A stretch of DNA of 64,000 bases, from positions 170,001-234,000 of the forward strand of contig NW_024727881.1 in NCBI RefSeq assembly GCF_018991925.1, written 5' to 3'. Positions 52,920 through 63,965 of this stretch are shown in pieces (positions within the stretch are counted from its first letter, which is position 1; every line of letters starts with the position of its first letter). A program made the position numbers and the translations under genes. Origin of the DNA: Homarus americanus. Taxonomy: Eukaryota; Arthropoda; Malacostraca; Decapoda; Nephropidae. The notes under the pieces are model-generated. The model saw only the letters and a program-made list of their open reading frames with translations, was not told the origin of the DNA and did not search any database.

Positions 52920-53158
52920 AACTTTCCACCTAGTTTAATATACATACTCGCATATATGTATATCTAAATTATACTTAAGGGTAAACTTTGTTTGTTGAAG
53001 ATAATCTGGCGGTACCATTCATGAATCCTGGACGAAACTATTTAAACTTTCAAGAAATATGATAAAGTTTGGGAGAGGCGGGCGGGTGCTGGAGGGTTGC
53101 CAACATGTAAATAAAAGAGGTGGTCCATGCGTCATACACAGCCAGGTTTTCGTCCATC
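52920..53158. other. Unique sequence
   Basis: Mixed. GGGAGAGGCGGGCGGGTGCT at 53070 is GC-rich. No exon is recognised. Confidence 0.35.
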
Positions 53159-54074
53159 TTTCTCTCTCTCTCTCTCTCTCTCTCTCGTCAAAATATATCA
53201 TTCCTTTGCGTATTTTTTCTCGTTTCTATCCACTCTTTCTCTCTCTTGTTCTCTGTCTCTCTCTCTCTGTCTTTTTTCGTTTTTTCTTTCTATCGTCCTG
53301 TTCAATCTCTCTCTCTCTCTCTCTTTTACTCCCGCTTGTCATTCTCTTTCCTTCCAATTCTTTATTCTCCCCCCCACCCGTCACTACCCTCTTCCTTCTT
53401 TCTCTACGCCATTTCTTCCTCTCACTCTACTTCCCTCTCCATCTTTTACTACTATCCCTTTCCTTCCTACTCCCCTCTCACTGTACTTCCACTTCCCTCT
53501 CTCACCCTCCCTACTTTCCTATTTTCCATCTTGCCTCTCACTGTACTTCCCTCTACCTCCCTTCCTACTTCCTCTCTGTCCTTCCCCCATCTCTTCAACT
53601 CCCCCCCTTCCTCTCTCTCTTCAACTCCTCTCCCCTCTCTTCCTCTTCCCCCCATCTTCCTGTTTCCCTCTCTTCCTGCTTCCCTCTCCTCCCGTATACC
53701 TCATGCTCCAATCTCCTTCCCTCTCTTCCAACTTCCCTCTCTCCTTCCCTCTCTTCCTGTTTCCCTCTCCTTCTCCGTCCCTCCCCCGTGCCCACTCTCC
53801 TCCGCTATCAAACAACATTTTTCCCGTCATTTTTTTTTGGTAACTCAGCAGACGCGACTCTAGCTCTCTCTACCACCACCTGCTTTACGGCGTATAAACT
53901 TACTAACACAAATATGCAAACCGGACCACTTTACTATTCACCTCTCTATAAAATATATATATATCTAGTGGTGTGTGAAATAATGTAGTTCTGACGAGGC
54001 AGGCGACGTTCGCAAAATGGACCAATTTACAGTCACTGATGTTGAGCGTTAGAGCTTGATGGCCCGAAACAAAA

Positions 54075-54110
<36 letters not shown>

Positions 54111-54400
54111 GTTCCTTACATTCCTTCCTATTTTCTCTTCCTCCTACTTCTTCTTCTCCTCCTCCTCCTCCATGCCTTAATTTCCCTCTTTATTGTGTTT
54201 CTTTCTCTCCCTTACCTTTATTTCATCCTGTTATTCACACTGTCATTCGCACTTACTCCTATGTTTGACTGAGTGTTAATCTATTCCAGTCTTTCTTCCT
54301 TATTGCTTATTCTCCCTTTATTCTCCATTTTAAATCATTTACACTCATGTTTATTATTTTATTTCCTTGTTTTTCTGTCGTTGGTCCTTCATTTATATTT
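53159..54400. other. Pyrimidine-rich tract with (CT)n blocks
   Basis: (CT)n at 53159-53187 and 53307-53323; TTCCCTCTC words to 53830; a mixed island at 53830-54075; (ACT)12 at 54075-54110; C/T-rich again to 54400. Frames of 238-309 codons here are Ser/Leu/Pro artefacts with no domain. Confidence 0.7.
54075..54110. repeat. (ACT)12 microsatellite
   Basis: A trinucleotide tract. Confidence 0.95.
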
Positions 54401-54404
54401 ATCT

Positions 54405-56665
54405 GTCCTCCTTACACGTAAACAAACAGAGTTCCTTCTCCTCCTTACACGTAAACAAACAGAGTTCCTTCTCCTCCTTACACGTAAACAAACAGAGTTC
54501 CTTCTCCTCCTTACACGTAAACAAACAGAGTTCCTTCTCCTCCTTATACATAAACAAACATAGTTCCTCCTCCTCCTCACACGTAAACAAACACAGTTCC
54601 TTCTCCTCCTTATACATAAACAAACATAGTTCCTCCTCCTCCTTACACGTAAACAAACACAGTTCCTCCTCCTCCTCACACGTAAACAAACACAGTTCCT
54701 TCTCCTCCTTACACGTAAACAAACAGAGTTCCTTCTCCTCCATATACATAAACAAACATAGTTCCTCCTCCTCCTCACACGTAAACAAACACAGTTCCTT
54801 ATCCTCCTTACACGTAAACAAACATAGTTCCTTCTCCTCCTTATACATAAACAAACACAGTTCCTTCTCCTCCTTACACGTAAACATACACAGTTCCTTC
54901 TCCTCCTTATACATAAACAAACATAGTTCCTCCTCCTCCTCACACATAAACAAACACAGTTCCTTCTCCTCCTTATACATAAACAAACATAGTTCCTCCT
55001 CCTCCTCACACGTAAACAAACACAGTTCCTTCTCCTCCTTACACGTAAACAAACAGAGTTCCTTCTCCTCCTTATACATAAACAAACATAGTTTCAGCCT
55101 TCTCTGTATTCGCCGTAAGCTTTGATTCCTTCTCCTCGCCCATTCATAAACAAAACTTCCCACAGTTCCTTCTCCTCCTTATACATAAACAAACACAGTT
55201 TCCTTCTCCCTCCCCTTACACGTAAAACAAACACAGTTCCTTCTCTTCCCTTACACGTAAATAAAAGCACAGTTCCTTCTCCTCCTTACGTAAACAAACA
55301 CAGTTCCTTTTCATCATACACGTAAACAAACACAATTCCTTCTCCTCCTTACACGTAAATAAACACAGTTCCTTTTCCTCCTTGCACATGTAAACACAGT
55401 TCCTTCTCTTCCTTACGTAAGCAAAGCAGTTCCTTTTCACTCCTTACACGTAAACAAACCCCACAGTTTCCTTCTCCTCCTTACACGTAAACAAACACAG
55501 TTCCTTCTCCTCTACACGTAAACAAAGCACGTTCCTTCTCTTCCTTACGTAAATAAACACAGTTCCTTTTCCTCCTTACGTAAACAAAGCACAGTTCCTT
55601 CTCCTCCTTACACGTAAACAAACACAGTTCCTTCTCCACTCCTTACACGTAAAGCAAAACACAGTTTCCTTCTCCTCCTTACACGTAAACAAACAGGAAA
55701 TTCCTTCTCCTCCTTACACGTAAACAACACAGTTCCTTCTCCTCCTTGCATAAACAAACACAGTTCATACTCACTCCTTACACGTAAACAAGCAAGTTCC
55801 TTCTCACTCATACGTAAACAAACACAGTTCCTTCTCTTCACGTAAACAAACACAGTTCCTTTTCCTCCTTACACGTAAATAAAACACGATTCCTTCTCCT
55901 CACCCATAAACAAACGAACCGCCTTCTCCTCATACGTAAACAAACACAGTTCCTTCTCCTCATACACGTAAACAAACAAGTTCCCTTCTCCTCCTTACAC
56001 GTAAACAAAACACAGATTTCCTTCTCCTCCTTACGTAAGCAAAACACAGTTCACTTCTCTTGCCACACGTAAACAAAGCCTGGTTCTTCTCCTCCTTACG
56101 TAAACAAACACAGTTCCTTCTCCTCCTTACACGTAAACAAACACAGTTCCTTCTCCTCCTTACACGTAAACAAACACAGTTCCTTCTCCTCCTTACGCGT
56201 AAACAAACACAGTTCCTTCTCCTCCTTATACATAAACAAACACAGTTCCTTCTCCTCCTTACACGTAAACAAACACAGTTCCTTCTCCTCCTTATACATA
56301 AACAAACACAGTTCCTTCTCCTCCTTATACATAAACAAACACAGTTCCTTCTCCTCCTTATACATAAACAAACACAGTTCCTTCTCCTCCTTATACATAA
56401 ACAAACACAGTTCCTTCTCCTCCTTATACATAAACAAACACAGTTCCTTCTCCTCCTTACGTAAACAAACACAGTTCCTTCTCCTCCTTACACGTAAACA
56501 AACACAGTTCCTTCTCCTCCTTACACGTAAACAAACACAGTTCCTTCTCCTCCTTACACGTAAACAAACACAGTTCCTCCTCCTCTTACACACATCCACA
56601 CACCTAAACAAGTACACTTCCTCCTCCTCCTCACACAGGTAAACAAACAAACAAACACACCTCCA
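54405..56665. repeat. 33-bp minisatellite with a forkhead-type core, about 67 units
   Basis: The unit is TTACACGTAAACAAACACAG followed by TTCCTTCTCCTCC. Main variants are TATACATAAACAAACATAG and an AGAG ending. GTAAACA (or ATAAACA) is present in nearly every unit; it is the forkhead/DAF-16 core. 54405-55080 and 56090-56580 are clean 33-bp units, while 55100-56085 has many 1-3 bp indels. Since 33 is a multiple of three, long frames are open on both strands (HVNKQSSFSSL-type and EELCLFTCKEE-type). I see no evidence of a real protein. Confidence 0.95.
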
Positions 56666-56757
56666 CCCCCTCACAAACAAGGTGTCTAGTCACTACGTCA
56701 AAGCTTACTACAGTATTGATTTGTCTCAAAGTCTATTCGACGACTGTAAAGCGGCCT

Positions 56758-56758
<1 letters not shown>
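56666..56758. other. Short unique spacer
   Basis: No gene is seen. Confidence 0.35.
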
Positions 56759-56759
<1 letters not shown>

Positions 56760-56818
<59 letters not shown>

Positions 56819-56827
56819 GTGTGTGTG
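56760..56827. repeat. (GT)34 microsatellite
   Basis: GT tract with one GCGT interruption. Confidence 0.95.
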
Positions 56828-56910
56828 AAAGGGCATCATATCTCTGTTGTATTTGTAAAATGTAAACATAAATATGCACTCATATACAGTAACACACTCA
56901 CACGCAATTT

Positions 56911-56956
<46 letters not shown>

Positions 56957-56968
56957 CTCTATCTATCC
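56911..56968. repeat. (ATCT)14 microsatellite
   Basis: Tetranucleotide tract with one CTCT unit near the right end. Confidence 0.95.
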
Positions 56969-57380
56969 TACATTAATTTCCCCTCCACCATTTTTCCGTA
57001 AAATCAATAATGATACAACGATAATTAACGACATACAATTATATCTAAATTAATTGACACAAATAAACAAATTAACTGATACAGCGATAAATTAATTGTG
57101 ATACCAAAAACAATTTAATTGCCACAAAGAAGATAAAATCAATAAGCTATCAATATTGACTTAATTACCTCTATCTTGTTATTAATATTTCACAGACAAA
57201 CATGAAAAAATGAATTTCGAAAATGTTAATAATCAGGATAATAATCTTTGGACTTTGGTTCCCGGGTTTTATAATGTAAAGATGAATTATTGACCGTTTA
57301 AATACATCGAGTTTAAATAAGCTGGAAAAAAGACTAGGGACTTGCCTGCCTTGTTTAACTATCAAACACTGGTTGATGAC
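56969..57380. other. AT-rich unique sequence
   Basis: TTAATTG and ATAAATTAATTG words at 57040-57130. No gene. Confidence 0.45.
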
Positions 57381-57485
57381 GCAGCGGGAGGGAGGGAAGA
57401 GGTGGTTGGTGGGAGGGAGGTAGTGGGAGGGAGATTGTGGGAGGGACGAAGAGAGGGAGGTGGTATGAGGGGTTAGTGGGAGGGA
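57381..57485 (+). repeat. G-rich short repeat, GTGGGAGGGA type
   Basis: GGGAGGGAG units with GTGGTTGGTG interruptions; quadruplex-capable. Confidence 0.75.
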
Positions 57486-57780
57486 AACATTATATCTATC
57501 TACCTATCTAATACCCATCACCCATTCATATCTACCTTCCTCGCTCTTTCTCACCCTCTCCCACACTCTCCCTAGAGGTCTCTCACTCCCTTTCCCTGGG
57601 GCCTCAACCTCACCCTCCCTTACCTTGCCCCCATTTACTCTGCGCCTGCCCCACACCCTCACTCACCCCCTCTGTCTCTCACCCTGCCCCCCCCCTCCCT
57701 CCCCTCACCCAGCCTCCCTCCCACAACCTGTCCCCTTCCCTCACATATCATGCTCCCCTCCCCCCACACGTACTACCGCT
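57486..57780. other. C-rich pyrimidine tract
   Basis: CCCTCACTC, CCCCCCTCCC words. No gene. Confidence 0.65.
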
Positions 57781-57854
57781 GTCCACGACTTTGATTGGCT
57801 GTCATGTAAATTGGTATTTGGACCAGAACTAACATCCCCGTTCCCTCCACTAAC

Positions 57855-57942
57855 TGGGCCGCCACTACCACCACCACTAGCCACCACCATCACTACTAGT
57901 CACCACCAGCCACCACCACCACCACCACCACCACCGCCATAT
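57855..57942. repeat. (CCA)n-rich tract
   Basis: CCACCA units with ATC and AGT interruptions. Confidence 0.85.
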
Positions 57943-57964
57943 ACACAGTACGCGACCATCCCTT

Positions 57965-58032
57965 GGCAGTAGTTCTAACCCGGATCCTCCAGAGAGCCAG
58001 TGGGGCGCCATAACCACTCTGCCACCCACGCA
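57965..58032 (-). mobile_element. tRNA-derived SINE-like segment or tRNA pseudogene
   Basis: On the minus strand, TGGCAGAGTGGTTATGG (58024-58008) fits the tRNA A box (TGGCNNAGTGG, Ser/Leu-like), and GGATCCGGGTTAGAAC (57987-57972) resembles a B box (GGTTCRANNCC) with changes. The spacing is shorter than in a true tRNA and the acceptor stem does not close, so a functional tRNA is unlikely. GCGCCCCACTGGCTCTCTGG lies between the boxes. Confidence 0.5.
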
Positions 58033-58160
58033 CTCACCACACACTCTCTTATAACCTCGCTACCACCACCCACACACTCACTGGAGGTATAAACAGCGCA
58101 CAGGTCACAGGTAAACACACACTCACCTGTACTAATTACCCAGGTTATTCACACCTTTTG
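58033..58160. other. Unique flank of the SINE-like segment
   Basis: CAC-rich. No gene. Confidence 0.3.
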
Positions 58161-58583
58161 TAGTCGCTGTATAAATGTTCACATCTCCTTTTCACTCCTT
58201 GAGGCCAAACTCTCACTTTCGACGCTTTTTTTTTTATCTAAGCCTCTCACTCACTCTCCTACATGACCTTCTCTCACTCTTCTATCATGCCCTCTCTCAC
58301 TATTCCTTCCCTCACTCTACCCTCTCACTTTTTGTTCTCCTCTCTCTTCCACACACACATACACACATCCACCCTAGTTTACTCCCTCTCACACACTATT
58401 CCCACTCATCCATTTTTGTCCAAATCCCCGAAACTATTGACTATTTTTCCCTCTCACTTTGCAAGACCATTGATTCTGAGTAGTTAACACACTCCCAAAC
58501 TCTCCCGCACTATTGATTTTTGGCAGTTAACACTTACCCACTCTCACTCACTCTCCCAGTCCATTGATTTTCAGCAGTTAACA

Positions 58584-58618
<35 letters not shown>

Positions 58619-59330
58619 CCAAAATATCCTACACGGTCCCTCTCGCTAACTACCTCACCCTCTCCCTTGCTCTCCTCAAAATTCATTAGTAGTTTGCACT
58701 CTCACTCACTCTCCCACACTCTACCTCAACTCCTAGACAGTCCCCCTACAGTCTACCCCACTCTCCCATACTACTCCCACTCACCCACACTCTCCCACAC
58801 ACCCCCAAACTCTCGCACTCTCACTCACTCTCACTCACTCTCCCAACCTCTCCCCAAAAACATTGATTTCTGCTAGTTAACACTCTCCCACGCAGTCCCC
58901 ACTCTCACTTACTCTCCCACTCAGTCTCCACTCTCACTTACTCTCCCCAATCTCCCCTCTCACTCTCCCAACCTCTCCCCCACACACTCCTTCTCTCTCC
59001 TTTATTCTCTCCCACATTTAACTGATGCTATCCCCAACGCACTCTCTTCTCTCTCCATCTCTCACACTGATCTGATCTTCCCACAATCAGCACCCTCACC
59101 CACGCACTCCCCCTCACTCACACACTCTCCCTCACCCACACACCCTCCCTCACCCACACACTCTCCCTCACCACCCCCCTCACCCACACACTCTCACTCA
59201 CCCACACACACTCTCCGTCACCACCAGTCAACACACTCACCCTCCCTCACCCACACACACACTCTCCGTCACCACCAGTCAACACACTCACCCACACACT
59301 CTCACACCTAATGACCTTTCCCTTTGAAAT
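58161..59330. repeat. ACTCTCACTCACTCTCCC-rich tract with a longer embedded unit
   Basis: CTCACTCTCCC words fill the region. ATTGATTTTCAGCAGTTAAC, with variants, recurs near 58431, 58459, 58512, 58563 and 58863, giving a larger irregular unit. 59095-59310 is a 20-bp sub-array of CTCACCCACACACTCTCCCT. Confidence 0.75.
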
Positions 59331-59544
59331 GTAACTAAAACAAAAAAAATAATAACTTATTCACACCCATTAACTCTCCATTAACATCTCTTGTTGTTTG
59401 AAGCGACAATTACACCCACTTGAGGACCTTGTTAATGATTCCTTTCACCTGTATCTATTCACTTTTATTATATTTTTTATATATTTATTATCGATTTTTT
59501 TTTATCTCATGTAATTTCCTTATTTTCATACTCTCCAAATATTG
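59331..59544. other. AT-rich unique sequence
   Basis: A-run at 59341 and T-rich to 59520. No gene. Confidence 0.4.
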
Positions 59545-59700
59545 TTTTATGTTGTTGTTGGTGTGGTTGTTGTGGTGGTTGTTGTGGTTGTGGTGGTGTT
59601 GTGTTGTTGTTGTTGTCGTTGTTGTTATTGTGGTTGTTGCTGTTCGTGGTGGTGGTGATGTTTTTTTTTTTTATTGTGGTTGTCGTTGGTGTTCTTGGTG
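59545..59700. repeat. (GTT)/(GTG) trinucleotide-rich tract
   Basis: Imperfect GTTGTTGTGG units with a T-run at 59661-59672. Confidence 0.8.
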
Positions 59701-59794
59701 GATAACATGGACGATGTTTTTGAAATGTCTTTTGTCTGTCTGTCAGTCACTTTTTAGGATACGAAGCCTTTGAAGTACAGCAGGAATTAAAAAT

Positions 59795-59985
59795 ACGAGG
59801 TTAATTTACACACGTGGAAGCTTAATTAACAAACAGGTAGAGCCTTAATTACCATACAGGTACAGGGGGTAATTAACATACAGATAGAGGGTTAATTAGC
59901 TTACAGGTGAGGGGTTAATTTACATAGAGGTAGAGACTTAATTTACACACAGGTAGAGGAGGTAATTACAGGTAAGACAGGTATT
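59795..59985. repeat. 26-28 bp minisatellite, TTAATTAACATACAGGTAGA type
   Basis: Seven imperfect units. TACAGGTAGAG and TACAGGTAAAG words recur again near the right end of the window (63235-63620). Confidence 0.8.
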
Positions 59986-60120
59986 ATGCCAGGTCACGTG
60001 AAGGGCCTCACCCTCTGACCTCACCTAAGTGACTCTTGAAGACTTAAGTGTATAATTAACAATATTCTGAGAGTTAACGGGGAGATAAAACACTTATGGC
60101 GGTATTAGGTATGTATATTC

Positions 60121-60136
60121 ATGTATGTATGTATGT

Positions 60137-60194
<58 letters not shown>
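60121..60194. repeat. (ATGT)4-(GT)28 compound microsatellite
   Basis: Tetranucleotide then dinucleotide tract. Confidence 0.95.
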
Positions 60195-60195
<1 letters not shown>

Positions 60196-60212
60196 AGTAC
60201 TGCCAGTTTTAC

Positions 60213-60216
<4 letters not shown>

Positions 60217-60254
<38 letters not shown>
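60217..60254. repeat. (TC)19 microsatellite
   Basis: A CT tract followed by a C-rich stretch to 60360. Confidence 0.95.
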
Positions 60255-60256
<2 letters not shown>

Positions 60257-60400
60257 TCCTCCACTACACCCCTCCCTCATCCTTACTCACCCTTTCCTTC
60301 CTTCCCCCAACACCCACACCACACCACACCATTTCTCCCCCACCACAACCTCTCCCTCCCCTAAGACTGCAACTAAAGACTGAACATCAAACAGTACAAC

Positions 60401-60403
<3 letters not shown>

Positions 60404-60431
<28 letters not shown>
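60404..60431. repeat. (GA)14 microsatellite
   Basis: A GA tract, inverted relative to the CT tract at 60217-60254. Confidence 0.95.
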
Positions 60432-60435
<4 letters not shown>

Positions 60436-60569
60436 AATAACGCGGCAAAAAAGAAAAATCTATTGGTTTTTGCACACGAGCAGAGCTGAATAATTGCCGT
60501 AATCATATCTGTCATTAAAACTTTTCCTACACTTTGAAGACGGTCGCTTGTGGAGGTTTAGCAAAAGGC

Positions 60570-60885
60570 TGATGAAATAGAGGGAAAAAAACACAAGAAA
60601 ATATAAAAAAAAAACAAGGGGAAAAGGCAAGGAAATAAACACGAGGGGGGAAAAATACATAAATTTTAAGAGGGGAAAAAACACATGAGAAAACAAGGAA
60701 AACAATACTAAACAAAAACAAGATAGAATGAAAAGAGAAAAAATTGGAAAAAATGAAAGAAATAAACAATAAAAACATAAAATAATAAAAACATTAAACA
60801 TGAAAATACAAAACACCAGAAAAAACAACAACAATAAAACAAGAAAAAATAATAAAAAGAATAAAAATAACAAAAACAATCTATA
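60570..60885. other. A-rich tract
   Basis: AAAAAACA and GAAAAAA words. The minus-strand Phe/Leu-rich frame is compositional. Confidence 0.65.
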
Positions 60886-60891
60886 TATATT

Positions 60892-60943
60892 GTTGTTTTT
60901 GTTGCTGTTATGTATTTATCAGCTTTAAAGCAACAACAACAAC
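60892..60943. other. Imperfect 15-bp inverted repeat
   Basis: GTTGTTTTTGTTGCT (60892-60906) and AGCAACAACAACAAC (60929-60943) pair with one mismatch around a 22-nt loop. Confidence 0.6.
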
Positions 60944-61054
60944 AACACGTAAACTAGATTGGCTCATTCACTATAATAACATCAATCAACAAGTACTAAC
61001 TTTTACGTCTTTCTTAATTAGTCGTAATCAACATTTATGATTACTTGAACTAAT
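60944..61054. other. AT-rich unique sequence
   Basis: No gene is seen. Confidence 0.35.
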
Positions 61055-61400
61055 CACTAAGATACTTTCAGATGACCACCAATTATTTTTGTATTAATAA
61101 TTACTCACAAAATAGAATACCTTTGGATTTAGCACTAATTATTGTTTTTCTAATAATTACTTACAAAAAGAAGACTTTCGAGAGAGCACTAATTACTTTT
61201 TTGCCTAAGAACTCGTAACAAAATAATTCTCATAATTTATCCACCAGTGTGACACGTCAGATACTTTCGTCAATTAGTTACTCTAATTATATTTTCAGGG
61301 GCCAAATTATTAATTATTTATCATTATTTTCAAGGGGACTTTTTTTTGCCTAATTAGTGAGACTCGTTGATGGTAAATTATAATGAATATTAATTATTTT
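61055..61400. repeat. Degenerate AT-rich repeat of about 55 bp
   Basis: GCACTAATTATTGTTTTTCT and GCACTAATTACTTTTTTGCC follow AATAATTACTCACAAAA and AATAATTACTTACAAAA; three units are recognisable between 61080 and 61250. Confidence 0.65.
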
Positions 61401-61415
61401 TTTGAGGGTTACAAG

Positions 61416-61502
61416 ATTAGGTTAGGTTAGGTTAGAATAGGGTAGGTTAGGTCAGGTTAGGTTAGGTTAGGATTAGGATTGGTTAGGTTATATTAGGATG
61501 AG
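61416..61502 (+). repeat. Interstitial TTAGG telomere-type repeat
   Basis: Three short blocks of perfect TTAGG (61417-61433, 61445-61452 and 61456-61472) with GAATAG, GTCAGG and ATTGG interruptions. TTAGG is the arthropod telomere unit. Length and interruptions indicate an interstitial tract, not a chromosome end. Confidence 0.85.
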
Positions 61503-61589
61503 GTCATCCCTAAATAATAAAAATAAACGTCATTAACTCAAACGTCTATACCGAAAACGTTACACGGTCTATCAACACGACCAACGACC

Positions 61590-61735
61590 CTAGTTAGAGA
61601 TCCTAGACAACGACCCAAGACGACGACCCTCCAGGACCCTCAGACAAGGACCCCCAGACGACCACCTTCAAGGACCCTCGGACAACGACCCCAGAAAACG
61701 ACCCCCTGTCAGCCATTTCAGACAAAGACACCCCC
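61590..61735. repeat. 13-16 bp repeat, GACAACGACCC type
   Basis: GACAACGACCC, GACGACGACCC, GACAAGGACCC, GACAACGACCC and GAAAACGACCC recur with AGGACCCTC words between. Confidence 0.75.
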
Positions 61736-61866
61736 TCCCTCCCCCCCCAACGAGCAGGTGTCAGGATACGCTCTCACAGACGACAATCCACAGTTTATTG
61801 AGAATTATCGAGCCAACACCAAATTTGTCACGGACGGAAGACTGGACACACACAGTTGGCTGGAAG
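61736..61866. other. Unique spacer
   Basis: A C-run of nine at 61741-61749. No gene. Confidence 0.35.
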
Positions 61867-61867
61867 C

Positions 61868-61995
61868 GGAGATGGGAGAGTAGGTGAAGGGAGGGGAGGT
61901 GCAGGGAGGGGAGGGTAGGTGAGGTGAGGGGAGAGGAGGGTAGGTGAAGGTAGGGTAGGTGAGGTGAGGGGAGGTGAGGTGAGGGGGAGGTGAGA
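61868..61995 (+). repeat. G-rich minisatellite, GGTGAGGTGAGGGGA type
   Basis: GGTAGGTGAGG and GGGGAGGTGAGG units over 125 bp; quadruplex-capable. Confidence 0.85.
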
Positions 61996-62445
61996 GGAAT
62001 GGAAAAACAAACAATTTAAACTATTTTCACATTTTGTCACACTTTCTGATGATCATTTGTAATAATAAAAAACACATAATAAAACACTGTCAACTTTTAG
62101 ATAATGAAACATCCAAAAACAAAATATTTTCGCTAACTGTAAACGTTGGGCTGATTAATTATATAAAACAAAGTATTTTCACTATATGTTGACTCTCCTG
62201 GTGATGAATTATGAAAACAAAGGAGTGTGTGTGTGCGTGTGTGTGTGTGTGTGTAAAGTCAGTACAGAAAAGCTTAAGTATATTACAGTTTCTCACAAAG
62301 ACAAACCTTAAACAGAACACAGTTTCACTTCGTAATAACACCTTAACGAAGAGTGACGTTTACCTTCCCTACATGGCTCGTCTGTAGGCTCTCACTGTGT
62401 CAACATATCCACACCAGCTTAATCAGGTTCAGATTAAAGACCTGC
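61996..62445. other. AT-rich sequence with a GT tract
   Basis: (GT)n with one GCGT at 62224-62254. No gene is recognised. Confidence 0.5.
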
Positions 62446-62466
62446 TGACCTGACCTGACCTGACCT
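62446..62466. repeat. (TGACC)4 pentanucleotide repeat
   Basis: Same pentamer as 31538-31563. Confidence 0.9.
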
Positions 62467-63335
62467 CGCACGTCATGTTAAGCTGCCCCGGGTCACCTAA
62501 TAAGCAACAACTTTGCACTAACGGATAAAAAAATTACTTCGGGGTTCAGTGCAAGATCTCGTGTTTACAGAACTAGTGGGTGTAAGATCGAGGGGAATAT
62601 TCTATAGATGATTCAAAAGCGATATTTTCAGAAATTTGGGGCTGTCTCGTATTACAGCATTATTTTATTCTAATCTGATATACATTTTTAAAGAGACTTT
62701 ATATATTTTTTGTTTAGATCAGAGTTTTTTTATATAAATTGGGATCTTTTATGAATTGTATTTAGATGGACTGTTTTGTTTTCACTTAAATTCACGAGAA
62801 GAATCTGAAGAATCATTTACAAACAATTTTATATTCATACAGTTGAAGTGTTGAAAAAAAAACATTTAACAAACTTCCAAGTAATAAAAAAAACACACAC
62901 AAACGACCACCATAAATATATATATATATAAACACACGTAGGAAACTATTCTCATTAACACTATAAAAAAAACCCACAAACACTAAAATACCCACTAGAT
63001 GCCAATACCACAAACTCGACATCATGGAAAAAAAATTCCCCCAAAAAACACACATACACAAACACAAATAAAAACACGATCAATATAAATACATCACAGA
63101 GAAATATCCTTACCATGCACAGAAGCTTGATGATAATGCAGGCCAAACACGATGACAAACAAACAGACACATTAAATTAACTACTGGAATAGAAAGGGCG
63201 AGGGATAATCTCTAAATAAAACAAATAATCACTCAGGTATCTACAGTTGTTAATTACAGGTGTTATAATCTACAGGTAGAGGTTGATGATTTAGTATCTA
63301 GACATAAGGACAGGTGTAACTTGCTATATATACAG
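62467..63335. other. AT-rich unique sequence
   Basis: (TA)n at 62918-62932 and several A-runs. No gene in nearly 0.9 kb. Confidence 0.5.
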
Positions 63336-63339
63336 GTAA

Positions 63340-63525
63340 AGGGGGGTGGTTGGGGAGAGGGAGGGAAGATAATTTTATACATTTGGCAGGGGGAAGGGGA
63401 GAGAATTTGATACAGTTAGGAGGAGGAGGAAGGGAAGGGAAGGGGGAAGAGGGGGATTTGATACCGTTGGGGAGAAGGAGGGGATATTCGGTAGGTGGGG
63501 TGGAAGGGGGGGGGGGTAAATATCT
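63340..63525 (+). repeat. G-rich repeat of about 50 bp with GGGGAGAGAATTTGATACAG
   Basis: ATTTTATACATTTGGCAGGG, ATTTGATACAGTTAGGAGGA and ATTTGATACCGTTGGGGAGA are spaced by 46-57 bp, each followed by a G-rich run. Ends in a 10-G run at 63507. Confidence 0.75.
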
Positions 63526-63880
63526 AGATACACAGGGATAGATTTTATATTACTACAGGTGAGAGAGAGCTTAAGGCCTAATGAGTTAATTACTACAGGT
63601 TACAGGTAAAGATTAAATTAATTCTAAAGACTAAAGGATAATAATTTAGATATACAGGGAGATTAAGAGATACAGGGAGATTTAGAGATATACAAGAGGG
63701 ACTAGGTTACAGTTATACACATACGGTTAGGGAGATGGTGTCTAAGAGGTTGACAGGTGGTTTCTACAGGTACATTGGCAAACCTTTGGGAGCTCCGTAA
63801 AGGTGATGCTTACCTGTAAAGTGAAAAGAAAAGAGTTAGTAACATTGACGTGTTATAATACAGGCGACTATAATATATAT
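63526..63880. other. AT-rich sequence with TACAGGTAA and TACAGGGAGA words
   Basis: Short irregular repeats GATATACAGGGAGATTAAG and GAGATACAGGGAGATTTAG occur at 63647-63690. No gene. Confidence 0.45.
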
Positions 63881-63965
63881 ATACAGTATAGCGGTATAGT
63901 ATATATATAGTTGAATCTGTATAGCAGTGTATAGTTAAATCTGTTTGTTTTATATATATATGGGG
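63881..63965. repeat. TA-rich sequence with ATATATATAGTTGAATCTGT units
   Basis: (AT)n with AGTATAGCGGTATAGTAT and two copies of GTATAG-CAGTGTATAGTTAAATCTG type. AT-rich and hairpin-prone. Confidence 0.6.

Noticed and set aside
53059..53988. 309-codon Ser/Leu-rich open frame resembling a membrane protein
   Set aside because: Pyrimidine-rich DNA yields Ser, Leu, Phe and Pro in every frame. Three overlapping frames are open equally far, and no domain is visible.
54367..55163. Open frames of 252 and 254 codons on opposite strands
   Set aside because: Both are direct readings of the 33-bp repeat. Frames open on both strands at once, together with closure in the indel-rich middle, fit a repeat rather than a gene.
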